Of a stretch of DNA of 64,000 nucleotides, positions 35,236 to 44,703 are shown one piece after another. Position 1 is the first letter of the stretch. Each line of letters starts with the position of its first letter. The stretch comes from Pseudomonadota bacterium (GTDB taxonomy: Bacteria > Pseudomonadota > Alphaproteobacteria > Rhizobiales > Tepidamorphaceae): the NCBI GenBank assembly GCA_023458595.1, contig JAEWYT010000196.1, positions 1 to 64,000 of the forward strand. The letters run 5' to 3'. The translations under genes were made by a program, and so were the position numbers. The notes beneath the pieces are model-generated. The model was not told where the DNA came from and did not search any database. It saw nothing but the letters and a program-made list of their open reading frames with translations.

Positions 35236-37578
35236 ATGTCGTTTGTCCGTTTCATCGTTTTCGGCCTCGCAGCCGGCGCGCTCGTCGCGCCCGTGACCGT
35301 GCTTGCGGCCAAGAAGGCGAAGATTCCGTTGCCTCCGGAACGGCCGGCGATCGAAACCGCGGCAAGCCAAGCCGAACCGGAACCCACTGAAATATCTGAA
35401 GAAACCGGCGACGAGTCGGCTTCGGGGCCGGAATTCACGTCCAACGGCATCGCGCTGCCGCGACCTCGGCCCGAAGAGGCCGGGCCACGCTTTGTCGCGG
35501 GCGGTTTCCTGGCGCCGGTCGTCGACGACGCGACCGCGGCCGCCGTCCGCTCGGCCGTCAACGACATCTCGGCCAAGCGCTTCGATTCGGCTCTGGCGAC
35601 CCAGAAGAGGATCTCGGATCCGGCGGCACGGACGCTTGTCGAGTTCCTCTACGTCCGCGATTACTCGCTCTCGGCGCCCTACAAGCGCATCCAGGCCTTC
35701 CTCGACAACAATCCCGACTGGCCGAACCGCGAACTGATCCGCAAGCGCTTCGAGGTGGCCCTGCTCGCCCAGAGGGCGAGGCCCGATGCGGTGCTCGCCG
35801 CCTTCGCCGAAGAAGCGCCGACCACGAGTGCCGGCACCATCGTCTACGCCAGCGCGCTGGAAGCGGCCGGCAAGCTCGACCGCGCCCACGGCATGGTCCG
35901 CGCCCTGTGGCGCAACGCCTCGCTGACCCAGGGCGAGGAGAAGCTGCTCCTCGACCGGTTCGGCAAGGAACTCACGCGCGAAGACCACAAGGCGCGGATG
36001 GACCAGCTCCTCTACAACGGGGAGACCTCGGCCGCCCTCAGGGTCGCCAAGAAGCTCGGCGGCGACGACGTGAAGCTCGCCGAGGCGCGCATCGCGGTGA
36101 TCCGCCGCTCGAAGGCGGCCGGCGCCGCGCTCGACAAGCTGCCGGCCGCGAAGAAGAAGGATCCCGGCTATCTCCTGTCAAAGGCACAGTGGTACCGCCG
36201 CACCGGCAAGGACGAGGAAGCGGCGAAGCTGCTGCTCGCCGCCGCCATCGACGACGACAAGCTGATCGATCCGGACGAATGGGCGCTGGAGCGGCGCATC
36301 ATCGCCCGCGAGCTGATCGAGGAGGACGACGCCAAGGGCGCCTACGACCTCGTCAGCAAGCACGCGGCGGAATCGGCGATCGACAGGCTCGAGAACGAGT
36401 GGCACGCCGGCTGGATCGCCCTGCGCTTCCTGAAGGACCCGGCGACCGCCAAGAAGCACTTCGCCGAGCTCAAGTCGGTCGCTTCGACGCCTATCAGCAC
36501 GGCACGCGCCGAATACTGGCTCGGGCGCGCCGCCGAGGAAGGCGGCGATCTCGAGGAGGCGCTGACCCACTATCTCGCCGCCGGCAAGTTTCCGACCACC
36601 TACTACGGCCAGCTGGCCCTCGATCGCGTCGGCCGCACCGCCGTGCCGGGCCCGCGCAAGCCGCTCATCGCCGATACGGCCCGGCGGATCGTCTGCGAGC
36701 GCGACAGCGTGCGGGCCATGCGCATTCTCGCCCAGATCGGCCAGGAGGACGCCGCGGCCCGCTACATGATCTCGATGGCGAACGAGACCGAAGATCCCCT
36801 CACCCTCGTCGGGCTCGCCGAGACCGCGCAGCAGATGGGCATGAAGTGGGGCACGGTGTGGATCGGAAAGCGCGGCAGCCAGGCCGGCGCGCCGACGGAT
36901 GCCTACGCCTTCTCGACTGCCGGCATGCCGGACTTCCCGACCGTGGGCCAGCCGATAGATCCCGCCGTCGTCTACGCGATCGCCCGTCAGGAGAGCGTGT
37001 TCAATCCGGCGGCCGTGAGCCCTGCCGGCGCGCGCGGCCTGATGCAGATGATGCCGGCGACCGCCAAGGCGACGGCCAAACAGACCGGCCAGCCCTACGA
37101 CGTGAAGCGGCTCACGGCCGACCCGCGCTACAACGCGACGCTCGGCGCCGCCCATCTCGGCGAGCTCGCCGATTTCTACGACAACGCCTATGCGCTCGTC
37201 TTCGCCGCCTACAATGCCGGGCCCGGCCGCGTGAGCGAGTGGCTCGAACGGTTCGGCGACCCGCGCAAGGGCGAGATCGACCCGGTCGACTGGGTCGAGC
37301 TCATCCCCTTCAACGAGACGCGCAACTACGTGCAGCGGGTCATGGAGGGCCTGCAGGTCTATCGCGCCAGCCTGGGCGGCGGCGGACGCCTGCTGATCGC
37401 CGACGACTTGAGATTGCCGGCAGACTACGGGAAAACGATGATGGCCGTCGACACCGACGGCCGCGGCGACGCCTACGACAACGGCGTACCGGGCGTATTC
37501 AGCGGCTTCGGCCCCGGCACTCCCCTCAACACCGGCGGCGCGCCGGCGACCGCTCTGGGCTTCGGCGGGGGGAACTAG
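35236..37578 (+). CDS. slt: soluble lytic murein transglycosylase
   Basis: Periplasmic enzyme cleaving the MurNAc-GlcNAc bond of peptidoglycan with anhydro-ring formation. The 780-residue protein begins with a signal peptide (MSFVRFIVFGLAAGALVAPV, cut near VLAAKK). A long helical ring (U/L domains, about residues 90-560) precedes the SLT domain near residues 575-700. The catalytic glutamate is in ARQESVFNPAAVSPAGARG, followed by LMQMMPATA and AAYNAGPGRV. An Ala/Gly-rich tail follows. An alpha/beta hydrolase gene starts 3 bases after the stop. Confidence 0.95.
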   Translation: MSFVRFIVFGLAAGALVAPVTVLAAKKAKIPLPPERPAIETAASQAEPEPTEISEETGDESASGPEFTSNGIALPRPRPEEAGPRFVAGGFLAPVVDDATAAAVRSAVNDISAKRFDSALATQKRISDPAARTLVEFLYVRDYSLSAPYKRIQAFLDNNPDWPNRELIRKRFEVALLAQRARPDAVLAAFAEEAPTTSAGTIVYASALEAAGKLDRAHGMVRALWRNASLTQGEEKLLLDRFGKELTREDHKARMDQLLYNGETSAALRVAKKLGGDDVKLAEARIAVIRRSKAAGAALDKLPAAKKKDPGYLLSKAQWYRRTGKDEEAAKLLLAAAIDDDKLIDPDEWALERRIIARELIEEDDAKGAYDLVSKHAAESAIDRLENEWHAGWIALRFLKDPATAKKHFAELKSVASTPISTARAEYWLGRAAEEGGDLEEALTHYLAAGKFPTTYYGQLALDRVGRTAVPGPRKPLIADTARRIVCERDSVRAMRILAQIGQEDAAARYMISMANETEDPLTLVGLAETAQQMGMKWGTVWIGKRGSQAGAPTDAYAFSTAGMPDFPTVGQPIDPAVVYAIARQESVFNPAAVSPAGARGLMQMMPATAKATAKQTGQPYDVKRLTADPRYNATLGAAHLGELADFYDNAYALVFAAYNAGPGRVSEWLERFGDPRKGEIDPVDWVELIPFNETRNYVQRVMEGLQVYRASLGGGGRLLIADDLRLPADYGKTMMAVDTDGRGDAYDNGVPGVFSGFGPGTPLNTGGAPATALGFGGGN

Positions 37579-37581
37579 CGC

Positions 37582-38508
37582 ATGAGCGAAACGGCGGACG
37601 CCGAGGCGCTTGCGGACAAGACCGAAGCGCCCGCGCAGTGGCGCGACGTGTTCGTCACCGCGCGGGACGGGCTGCGGCTGCATCTGCGCGAGTACGGCGA
37701 GCGGACGAGCCCCCATCTGCCCGTCGTCTGCCTGCCCGGCCTCACGCGCAATGCCCGCGACTTCCATGAGCTCGCCGTGTTCCTGTCGACCCACAAGCAC
37801 CGGCCGCGCCGGGTGCTGGCGATGGATTTCCGCGGTCGCGGCGGCTCGGCCCACGACCGGCACTGGAAGAACTACACGCCCTTCGTGGAGCTGGGCGACG
37901 TCCTCGACGTCCTCGTCGCGCGCGGCGTCGAACAGGCGGCCTTCGTCGGCACTTCGCGGGGCGGTCTCGTCACGATGCTGATGGCGGCGGCCCGGCCGAC
38001 CGCACTCAAGGCGGTCGTGCTCAACGACGTCGGACCGGTCATCGAGGGACGTGGCCTTCTGCGCATCAAGAACGTGCTGTCGGGCTCCGCCGTTCCTTCG
38101 ACCTGGGGCCAGGCCGTCGACACGATGCGACGGGCCTACGAGGGGCACTTCCCGGCCCTCGACGAAGCCGCCTGGGAGCTCTTTGCGCGGCGCACCTACG
38201 CCGAAGACAACGGCAGACCACAGCGCGACTTCGATCCCAAGCTGCTGAAAACGCTCGCGAGCATCGATTTCAATCAACCGCTGCCGACCATGTGGCCGCA
38301 GTTCGACGGCATGAAGGACGTGCCGCTGATGGTGCTGCACGGCGAGAATTCCGATATCCTGACCGCCGAAACAGCGGAACGCATGGCCGAACGCCATCCC
38401 CGTCTGGACGTTCTGACGGTCGCGGGAAACGGCCACGCGCCGCTGCTTTACGAAACACCGGTCCTAAACCGGATCTCGGCCTTCATCACCTCCGCGGAAA
38501 ACGGCTGA
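37582..38508 (+). CDS. alpha/beta hydrolase
   Basis: A 308-residue cytosolic hydrolase without a signal peptide. The alpha/beta fold motifs are present: oxyanion-hole region VCLPGLTRNARDF, nucleophile elbow VGTSRGGLV (serine in G-x-S-x-G), acid aspartate near NSDILTAE and base histidine in NGHAPLLYE. The GGGGGAAC ribosome site lies in the end of slt, so the two are co-transcribed. Substrate unknown; esterases and haloalkane-type enzymes share this fold. Confidence 0.88.
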   Translation: MSETADAEALADKTEAPAQWRDVFVTARDGLRLHLREYGERTSPHLPVVCLPGLTRNARDFHELAVFLSTHKHRPRRVLAMDFRGRGGSAHDRHWKNYTPFVELGDVLDVLVARGVEQAAFVGTSRGGLVTMLMAAARPTALKAVVLNDVGPVIEGRGLLRIKNVLSGSAVPSTWGQAVDTMRRAYEGHFPALDEAAWELFARRTYAEDNGRPQRDFDPKLLKTLASIDFNQPLPTMWPQFDGMKDVPLMVLHGENSDILTAETAERMAERHPRLDVLTVAGNGHAPLLYETPVLNRISAFITSAENG

Positions 38509-39053
38509 CGCCGGGCGGCTTCGTCGATCCGCCGGACGGACCCGGTCCGTCGACAGCGTATCCTGCCCGCTTCTGTCGCCTCCATCGGTATCGGCGGCAA
38601 CCGCGATCAAGGCGCAGCGAGGCGACCTACGGCCCCGCAGGCGGCCGCGGCGATCTCGGAGCCCGAACGGCCGGCAGCGATGTCCGCGGCGTTTGCCACA
38701 TAACCTTGCGGGCCAGCGCTCGCGAAGCACACCGTGCCGCTCCAACTCCGCTCCTTCGTGGCAGCTCGAACTAGACAAGATAACCCCTTGTCTGAACGTG
38801 ACTTTACCGCTCCAGGCACAACCTGCGCTGGGAGAACGAAGCAAGCCCGGGCGCGTGCTTCGGCAACCGGCGGGATCCGGCGCGGCGCGGCTCGTCATGG
38901 CAGATAGTCTCGAGCGGATCGTTTGATGCTCGGGTCAGGGTTATCCGCGCCGTCCGGAGAGCGGCCCGAACGCAAAAGAAAACCCCGGCAGCTCGCGCTG
39001 CCGGGGCATCTGGTCGGGTGACCGGCCCGGAGGCCGGCCATCCTTATACCGGA
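38509..39053. other. 545-base gap between the hydrolase and porin genes
   Basis: The only firm element is the porin terminator near 38974-39006. Several open frames cross 38590-38900 on the minus strand, but none has a ribosome site, a family resemblance or codon usage that sets it apart. The AT-rich part near 38770-38800 (GACAAGATAACCCCTTGTC) contains GACAAG/CTTGTC arms, a possible operator. Confidence 0.6.
38974..39006 (-). terminator. Rho-independent terminator of the first porin gene
   Basis: Perfect 10-bp arms CCCCGGCAGC/GCTGCCGGGG (38983-38992, 38997-39006) with a 4-base loop. On the minus strand they are followed by TTTTCTTTT. Confidence 0.9.
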
Positions 39054-40454
39054 TCAGAACGACCGGGTGACCTGGAAGGCGGCCGACAGGGCGCCGTCGC
39101 TGTCGTCGAGCGCGGTGCCGCAAACCACGACCGGACCAACGCAACCGCCCGACTGATTCCGCTCGTAGTCGGCGTTGGCGTAGGTGATGTCGAAGTTGAA
39201 GGTCGTCCGCGGAACCGGCGTCCACGCGAAGTCGAGGTAGACCTGCCAGAAGTCGTTGCTCGAATCAGACGCGAAGGTCGTCGGAACCGTCACGTTCGTG
39301 AGAACCTCCGGACCCGTGACGTTGCCGTAGCCACCGCCCAGCGTGGTCGCGAAGGTGGGCGACCAGTTGTGGGTGAAGTTGGCCAGCACCGACCACGTGG
39401 TGACCGTGTCGACAATGCAGCCGCCGACAGCCGGAACGACCGCGTTGCAGAGGCCCCACACAACGTTGGCGACACCCGCGCCAGTAGCACCGGCACCGCC
39501 GAGGCTGTCCTGGAAGTACTGGTGCGCACCGTCGGTGTAGATCGCCTTGAACGAGAAGAAGTCACCCTCGCCGACCGACGGCGTGTTGATGACCAACCCG
39601 AACAGGGCGGCCCAACCGATTTCCGAGTCGGTCTGGTTGCCGACGAGCGGAGCCGGAGCGCCAGCAGGACCGACTTCACGGAACTCGTTGTTGGTGATCG
39701 CACCCGACAGCTGGGCATTACCCCAGTCGCCGTCGACGCGGATGTTGGCGACCACATCCGGCATCTCGTTGCGGTCGTTGACCACGAAGTTACCGGGCGG
39801 CGGCGTGGTAAGCGCACCGCCGGCGATAACCGCCGTCGGCGTGGTGTACTCCTGGTCTTCCACGGCGACCGAGAGCGAGAACCCGTTGCCGAACGACTGG
39901 GTGTACCGGATCATGTTACGGCGCATGAAGTTGTCGCCGATGATCACGTACGGGTCAGTCGTCGTAGCCGACGAGTCGAGATGCAGGAAGGTCGACCACG
40001 TCTTGCCGAACGTCCAGTTGCCGAACTGCACGAAGGCATGACGCAGGTCAGCCGAACCGCCGGTGCGGGTGTCGTTGTCCGTCGCCTGAAGCTCGACGAA
40101 GGCACGGACGGTGCCGTACTCGGTCGAGGTGCGGGCGTCGAAGTTGACGCGGCCCTGGCCGTACATCTGCACCCGGTCAACGAGCGTGTGACCACCCGGA
40201 ACGATGAAGTCCGGGCGATAGAACTCGTCGCCGAACCAGTTGTCTTCACCAGCGACCACGACAAGGCGGGCGAAACCACCGACCTTGAAGCAGATGTCGG
40301 TACCCGGCAGCTCGATGAAACCGGTGATGTCGCACCGATACACCGGCTCCCGGGGAGCCTTCACATCCATCATCATGTCGGCGGCCTGGGCCCCGGTCGT
40401 CGCAGCAAGGAAGGCAGCTGCGGTGCCGAGGAAGATGTTTCTCATGTTGTTCAT
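39054..40454 (-). CDS. porin, Porin_2 family (copy 1)
   Basis: Outer-membrane beta-barrel channel. It is 466 residues from ATG 40454 (MNNMRNIFLGTAAAFLAATTG), with GGAGG five bases upstream and a signal peptide cut at AQA-ADMMM. The N-terminus of the mature protein, DVKAPREPVYRCDITGF then LPGTDICFKVGGF, is characteristic of Porin_2 proteins of Hyphomicrobiales. A further cysteine pair (GLCNAVVPAVGGCIVDT) is near residue 345. It ends with aromatic VTRSF, as expected for outer-membrane insertion. The paralog at 41039-42415 shares most of the N-terminal half. Confidence 0.95.
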   Translation of the reverse strand: MNNMRNIFLGTAAAFLAATTGAQAADMMMDVKAPREPVYRCDITGFIELPGTDICFKVGGFARLVVVAGEDNWFGDEFYRPDFIVPGGHTLVDRVQMYGQGRVNFDARTSTEYGTVRAFVELQATDNDTRTGGSADLRHAFVQFGNWTFGKTWSTFLHLDSSATTTDPYVIIGDNFMRRNMIRYTQSFGNGFSLSVAVEDQEYTTPTAVIAGGALTTPPPGNFVVNDRNEMPDVVANIRVDGDWGNAQLSGAITNNEFREVGPAGAPAPLVGNQTDSEIGWAALFGLVINTPSVGEGDFFSFKAIYTDGAHQYFQDSLGGAGATGAGVANVVWGLCNAVVPAVGGCIVDTVTTWSVLANFTHNWSPTFATTLGGGYGNVTGPEVLTNVTVPTTFASDSSNDFWQVYLDFAWTPVPRTTFNFDITYANADYERNQSGGCVGPVVVCGTALDDSDGALSAAFQVTRSF

Positions 40455-41038
40455 CCTGACCTCCAATTTCCACCTAAGGGACCAGGTTAAGCTCCTTGGG
40501 CGACTGCCGCCGGACATCCCCTAATTCCCCGCGAATTGCTCACGACCCGAGGCGACCCCGAACGCAAGCGATGCGACTCCCCGGATCTCCGGCGTCGCAT
40601 CGTCAACTTACTGAACCCCTATTGCCGATCAACAAACAAACGGCCCGTCCAGACCCGAAACTGCCGCTTTTCAAGGCGGTGTTGCACAAAGACCACGTTG
40701 TCACCTCCCTGCCGCAGATTTCCTGGGAAAACGAGACCGCCCTAGGCGCCGAAGATGAACTGTCCGCCTCTTCGGACAGCACGCCGGGCGATCAATCCGA
40801 TTCGTCGAGAGAAGTCGGTCGTTAACGTCTGCCGCCGGTTTGGCCGACGCGTGGCCAGGGGTCTTCCGGCACTCGGTCTGCGGGCGCCGGACCACCGTCC
40901 GGATGCGCGACTGCCTTCCCGCACGGATCCGATGGGGCCCTTACGACTACGGCGACTCATAGAAAAGGCCCCGGCGGCACATGACCGCCGGGGCCCGCGA
41001 GTTCTGTCGTCCGCCCTCAGGCCGGACGGCGTCCGCTG
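40455..41038. other. 584-base gap between the two porin genes
   Basis: Besides the terminator of the upstream porin (40963-40995), this region should hold the long promoter and leader of the first porin. No gene is supported. AT-richer stretches at 40610-40700 (CAACAAACAAACGG, TTGCACAAAG) are the most likely promoter area. Confidence 0.6.
40963..40995 (-). terminator. Rho-independent terminator of the second porin gene
   Basis: Perfect 11-bp arms GGCCCCGGCGG/CCGCCGGGGCC (40967-40977, 40985-40995) around a 7-base loop, followed on the minus strand by TTTTC. It should stop read-through from the 42.4-kb porin into the next one. Confidence 0.88.
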
Positions 41039-42415
41039 TCAGAACGACCGGACCACATCGAAAGCGACCGCGAAGGCGCCGTCGTTGTCGTCGGCCGCCG
41101 TGTTGGCGGTGAAGGGATCAAACACGCCGCCGAACGTGCCCGCGCCGTTGAAGTCGACATGACCGTAGTGGACGTCGAGCATGAAGGTCGTGTTGGCGAC
41201 CGGCGTCCACGACACGTTGGCGAAGATTTCGTAGGTATCCATGTCGAAGTCCGACGCACCGCTGAGCAGCGCGGCATTCACGGTCGTCAGCGGGGCTTCG
41301 ACGTTCTGGTAGCCCGCGCCGATCGTCGACGACCAGGTCGGCGACCAGTTGTGCGTGAAGCTCGCCAGCACCGACCAGGTGGTGACGGTGTCGATGATGC
41401 AGCCGCCGGTCGCCGGGGCCAGGACGTTGCACAGGCCCCAGACGGGGTTGGTGGCGCCCAGGAAGTTGTCCTGGTTGTACTGGGTCGCGCCGTCCGTATA
41501 GATGCCCTTGAAGGTGAAATAGTCACCCTCGCCGGTCATCGGCGTGTTCAGCACGAGGCCGAACAGGGCCGCCCAGCCGATTTCCGAGTCGGTCTGCTGA
41601 CCGGCCAGCGGCGCCGGCGCAGTGCCCGCTCCCGAGACCTCACGGAATTCGTTGTTGGTGATCGCACCGGACAACTGAGCCACACCCCAATCGCCCTCGA
41701 CCTTCAGGTTGCCGACGATGTCGGGCATCTCGTTGCGGTCGTTGACCACGAAGTTCGGCGGCGGAGGCGTGAAGTAGATGCCGGCCGCGTTGATCGCAGC
41801 AGGCGTCGTGTAGTCCTGGTCTTCCACCGCGACCGAGACCGAGAAGCCGTTGCCGAAGGCCTGGGTGTAGCGGATCATGTTGCGGCGCATGTAGTTGTCG
41901 CCGGTGACCGTGAAGGCGTCCGAGTAGACCGGGCTCGAGTCCAGGTTGAGGAAGGTCGACCAGGTCTTACCGAAGGTCCAGTTGCCGAACTGCACGAAGG
42001 CATGGCGCAGATCGAGCGAACCGCCCGTGCGGGTGTCGTTGTCGTAGGCCTGCAATTCGACGTAGGCGCGGACGGTGCCGTATTCGGTCGAGGTGCGCGC
42101 ATCGAAGTTGACGCGGCCGTAGGCGTACATGCCGACGGTGTCCGTCAGCGTGTGGCCGTCGGGGACGATGCCGTAGGCGGCACCGGTGTTGGCGAGATCC
42201 CACTGATCCTCCGACGCATACACCACCAGGCTGGCGAAGCCGCCGACCTTGAAGCAGATGTCGGTGCCCGGCAATTCGAGGAAGCCGGTGATATCGCAGC
42301 GATAGACGGGCTCACGCGGCGCCTTCACGTCCATCATCATGTCTGCGGCGTTGGCACCGCTGGCCACGACCAGCGCGGCAGCCGAACCGAGCAGAAGAGT
42401 CTTAAGCGTTGTCAT
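41039..42415 (-). CDS. porin, Porin_2 family (copy 2)
   Basis: Outer-membrane channel of 458 residues from ATG 42415 (MTTLKTLLLGSAAALVVASG), with GGAG six bases upstream and a signal peptide cut at ANA-ADMMM. It is a clear paralog of the porin at 39054-40454, sharing DVKAPREPVYRCDITGF, RTSTEYGTVRA and WTFGKTWSTFL. It differs in the loops, for example AGIYFTPPPPNF. It ends AFDVVRSF. The two genes each have a promoter gap and their own terminator, so they look independently expressed. Confidence 0.95.
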   Translation of the reverse strand: MTTLKTLLLGSAAALVVASGANAADMMMDVKAPREPVYRCDITGFLELPGTDICFKVGGFASLVVYASEDQWDLANTGAAYGIVPDGHTLTDTVGMYAYGRVNFDARTSTEYGTVRAYVELQAYDNDTRTGGSLDLRHAFVQFGNWTFGKTWSTFLNLDSSPVYSDAFTVTGDNYMRRNMIRYTQAFGNGFSVSVAVEDQDYTTPAAINAAGIYFTPPPPNFVVNDRNEMPDIVGNLKVEGDWGVAQLSGAITNNEFREVSGAGTAPAPLAGQQTDSEIGWAALFGLVLNTPMTGEGDYFTFKGIYTDGATQYNQDNFLGATNPVWGLCNVLAPATGGCIIDTVTTWSVLASFTHNWSPTWSSTIGAGYQNVEAPLTTVNAALLSGASDFDMDTYEIFANVSWTPVANTTFMLDVHYGHVDFNGAGTFGGVFDPFTANTAADDNDGAFAVAFDVVRSF

Positions 42416-42852
42416 CAAGTTCTCCGTTCAGCACCGCGCCCGGGAGTTCGGCTGCGCCATTCTTGGCCTCTGGCTGCCCCGGTCGATTTCCCCGCTCCGC
42501 GACTAGGTGCCCTTCGATCGCGAAGTCCGTCGTGCGTGACGTGTGGATAAAATTGACGACGAGCCCGGCCACCGGCAACTGAATTCAACCGAAGCTGGCG
42601 GTTTCGGGGATTGATTGCCGACGGCTGTAGCGGAAAAGACACAAGTTCGCGAGGCAAGCCGGCACCGGCGCCCATTCGGCAGGCATTTGGCGCCCAATCC
42701 GGCACGTTTCGGCCCGTTCCCGCGTCAATACGGCCGGCCCGTCATCGCGGCGAATCATTTGAAGTCCGGCGACGAGCCGGCCCGGCGGAGAGTCATGCCG
42801 TCCGGGCCGCCGGCATCGGTGCGGAAGAGCGGCCCGAGCGGTCCGGGTCCGT
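42416..42852. other. 437-base gap between hpaR and the second porin gene
   Basis: No gene, tRNA or terminator is supported. The part near 42545-42600, read on the minus strand, has promoter-like AT content (CAATTTTATCC, TTGAATTCAG) and may drive the porin. hpaR ends at 42853 without a visible terminator. Confidence 0.5.
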
Positions 42853-43377
42853 CTACGAGTGCCTGGGAACGCCGGGCCTCGTCAGGAGATCGACCAGTTC
42901 ATCGAGGAGCCGGTTCATCTCCGAAAGCCTCTCCTCGCCGACATCGGCGACCAGCGTCTGATAGATCGCCTCGGACTCCGGGGCGGCATCCGCGACCAGG
43001 GCCCTGCCCTTGTCGGTGAGGGAAACGATCACGCGGCGCTTGTCGGCCACATTCGTGCGCCGCTTGATCAGCCCGCCGGACTCCATCTTCGGCAGAATGC
43101 GCGACAGGCTCGCCGGGTGAATGACGCACAACTCGCTGAGTGTCAGGATCTCGGCCTCGTGCCATTCGGCTAGGGCGCGCAGGACGCGCCATTGCTGATC
43201 GGTGATCCGCCTGGCCTGCAGAATCGGCCGGAACCGGGAGATGACGGCCTCCCTCGCCCGCAGGAATTTCGTCGGCAAAGTCTGGCTGAAGGGCCGGATC
43301 GACGGATCCTCGCCTTTCTCCGCGCGGCCGCCGCGCTGCGATTCGCGCTTCTGTTCGTGTGTCGCTGCGTGTGTCAT
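42853..43377 (-). CDS. hpaR: MarR-family regulator of homoprotocatechuate degradation
   Basis: A 174-residue MarR regulator, probably the HpaR repressor. The helical core with PFSQTLPTKFLRAREAVISRFRP and ITDQQWRVLRALAE matches HpaR. The winged helix is around LSELCVIHPASLSRILPKME and NVADKRRVIVSLTDKG. The N-terminal 25 residues are a charged extension. HpaR is known to repress the meta-cleavage genes for 3,4-dihydroxyphenylacetate and to respond to the aromatic acids. It follows the dioxygenase gene on the same strand; AT-rich inverted repeats upstream suggest its own regulated promoter. Confidence 0.85.
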   Translation of the reverse strand: MTHAATHEQKRESQRGGRAEKGEDPSIRPFSQTLPTKFLRAREAVISRFRPILQARRITDQQWRVLRALAEWHEAEILTLSELCVIHPASLSRILPKMESGGLIKRRTNVADKRRVIVSLTDKGRALVADAAPESEAIYQTLVADVGEERLSEMNRLLDELVDLLTRPGVPRHS

Positions 43378-43391
43378 GTCTCACCGTCCAA

Positions 43392-43418
43392 ACAACATAA
43401 CTATGCATACATTGTTGT
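43392..43418. promoter_or_regulatory. inverted repeat just upstream of hpaR
   Basis: ACAACA (43392-43397) and TGTTGT (43413-43418) flank an AT-rich centre containing ATGCAT. It begins 15 bases before the hpaR ATG, suitable for repression by HpaR itself. Inference from symmetry and position only. Confidence 0.4.
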
Positions 43419-43486
43419 CATCGAGAAGAATGCGATCGGCCCGGACAGACGGGGCTTTCGGGCCCCGACGGAATCGACCGATGCGT

Positions 43487-43537
43487 ATTTATAGTCGAAA
43501 CTATTTGACAAGAAAACTACTAAATAAGTCGACTATA
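43487..43537. promoter_or_regulatory. paired TATAGTCGA/TCGACTATA arms around the hpaR promoter
   Basis: Perfect 9-base inverted arms at 43490-43498 and 43529-43537, 30 bases apart, lie in an AT-rich stretch about 110-160 bases upstream of hpaR. The left arm overlaps a minus-strand TATAAA. The distance fits two dimers or a loop-forming operator. Confidence 0.45.
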
Positions 43538-43673
43538 TTATCTATCATAGCGTGTGCGGGGCGATTGTTCGCCCTACCTCCGCCCCACCTCCGCCCCGGG
43601 CCCTCCCGGCACGCGCCCGCGCGCGAGAATTCGGCGGATCTCCGCCCGTCGGCCCCGCCACGCGTCCCTCCCC

Positions 43674-44657
43674 CTACCGGGCGACGATCGGCCGGGCTTC
43701 CAGGAGCGGCTGCGCGGCGGGTGTTCCCTCGAACAGCGAACCCTCCTCGAACCAGCTCCGCGGCGCGGGATGGCCCCACAGCGTCTGGCGCTGCGGATCG
43801 CGAAGCGTCCAGCGGATCGGCTCCATGTCGGGGTCGGCGGTCAGGTAGTCCGACGTGAAGAGCTCGACCCGGTGGCCGTCGGGGTCGCGGACATAGAGGA
43901 AGAACGCGTTGGAAATGCCGTGCCGGCCGGGGCCGCGCTCCATGTTCTTCAGGTAGCCGCTGGTCGCCATGACGTCGCAGATGTGCAGGATGTCGAGCGG
44001 CGTCGCCGTCCACATGCCGATGTGATGCAGCCGCGGGCCCAGGCCGTTGGTGAAGGCGAGGTCGTGGACGTTGCCCTTGCGGTGCATCCAGATCGCCCAG
44101 AGCTTCGGATCGGGGTCCTCGGTCTCGGTGTACTCGGTCACGCGGAAGCCGATGGACGTGTAGAAGTCGTGGCTGACCTGCACGTCGGGCGTGAAGCAGT
44201 TGACGTGGTCGATGCGCTGGATGCGGGCGCCGCGATGGGCGGCGTATCTCTGCAGCATCGAGGGAACCTGATCCATCCTGAAGTAGAACTCGATCGGCAT
44301 GCCGAGCGGGTCGACGGCGTGCAGCGTGCGACCCTGGTGCGGCCGGTCGACGAACTCGGCCCTGAGGCCCTGGCTGTCGAACCAGAAGGCGGCGCGGTCG
44401 AGATCCTCCTCGCTGGCGACCTTGAAGCCCATCGCCCGGACCACGGGCTTCCCGGCCCGCGTCAGCACGATCGAGTGGTGGTTGCGCTCCTCGATGCCGC
44501 GCAGGCAGATGCGGTCGGCGCTCTCGTCGGTCACCAGAAGGCCCAGGCAATCGACATAGAAGGCCCGCGACGCCTCGAGGTCCGTCACCGCGAACTCGAC
44601 GTGGCTGACGCGGACGATGTTGAACGGCGGGTCCATCACGGGCTTGGCAACGGGCAT
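43674..44657 (-). CDS. hpaD: 3,4-dihydroxyphenylacetate 2,3-dioxygenase, type I (VOC-fold)
   Basis: Fe(II) or Mn(II) extradiol dioxygenase opening the ring of homoprotocatechuate to 5-carboxymethyl-2-hydroxymuconate semialdehyde. The 327-residue, two-module vicinal-oxygen-chelate protein resembles the Brevibacterium fuscum/Arthrobacter enzyme. The metal ligands His151 (DHVNC), His212 (LHHIGMW) and Glu265 (HRVELF) are visible. The second-sphere His198, His246 and Tyr255 are also in place by my count. It lies next to a structurally unrelated type III enzyme of the same predicted function, which is unusual. The start MPVAKP at 44657 is standard. Confidence 0.9.
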   Translation of the reverse strand: MPVAKPVMDPPFNIVRVSHVEFAVTDLEASRAFYVDCLGLLVTDESADRICLRGIEERNHHSIVLTRAGKPVVRAMGFKVASEEDLDRAAFWFDSQGLRAEFVDRPHQGRTLHAVDPLGMPIEFYFRMDQVPSMLQRYAAHRGARIQRIDHVNCFTPDVQVSHDFYTSIGFRVTEYTETEDPDPKLWAIWMHRKGNVHDLAFTNGLGPRLHHIGMWTATPLDILHICDVMATSGYLKNMERGPGRHGISNAFFLYVRDPDGHRVELFTSDYLTADPDMEPIRWTLRDPQRQTLWGHPAPRSWFEEGSLFEGTPAAQPLLEARPIVAR

Positions 44658-44703
44658 CTAGGCTCTCCAGCAGCGGCCGCGGGCGGGCCGGACGACGTTC
44701 CAC

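Noticed and set aside
38607..38819. 70-residue minus-strand frame with a plausible Ala/Gly-rich sequence
   Set aside because: GTG start without ribosome site and no recognisable family; too weak to annotate.
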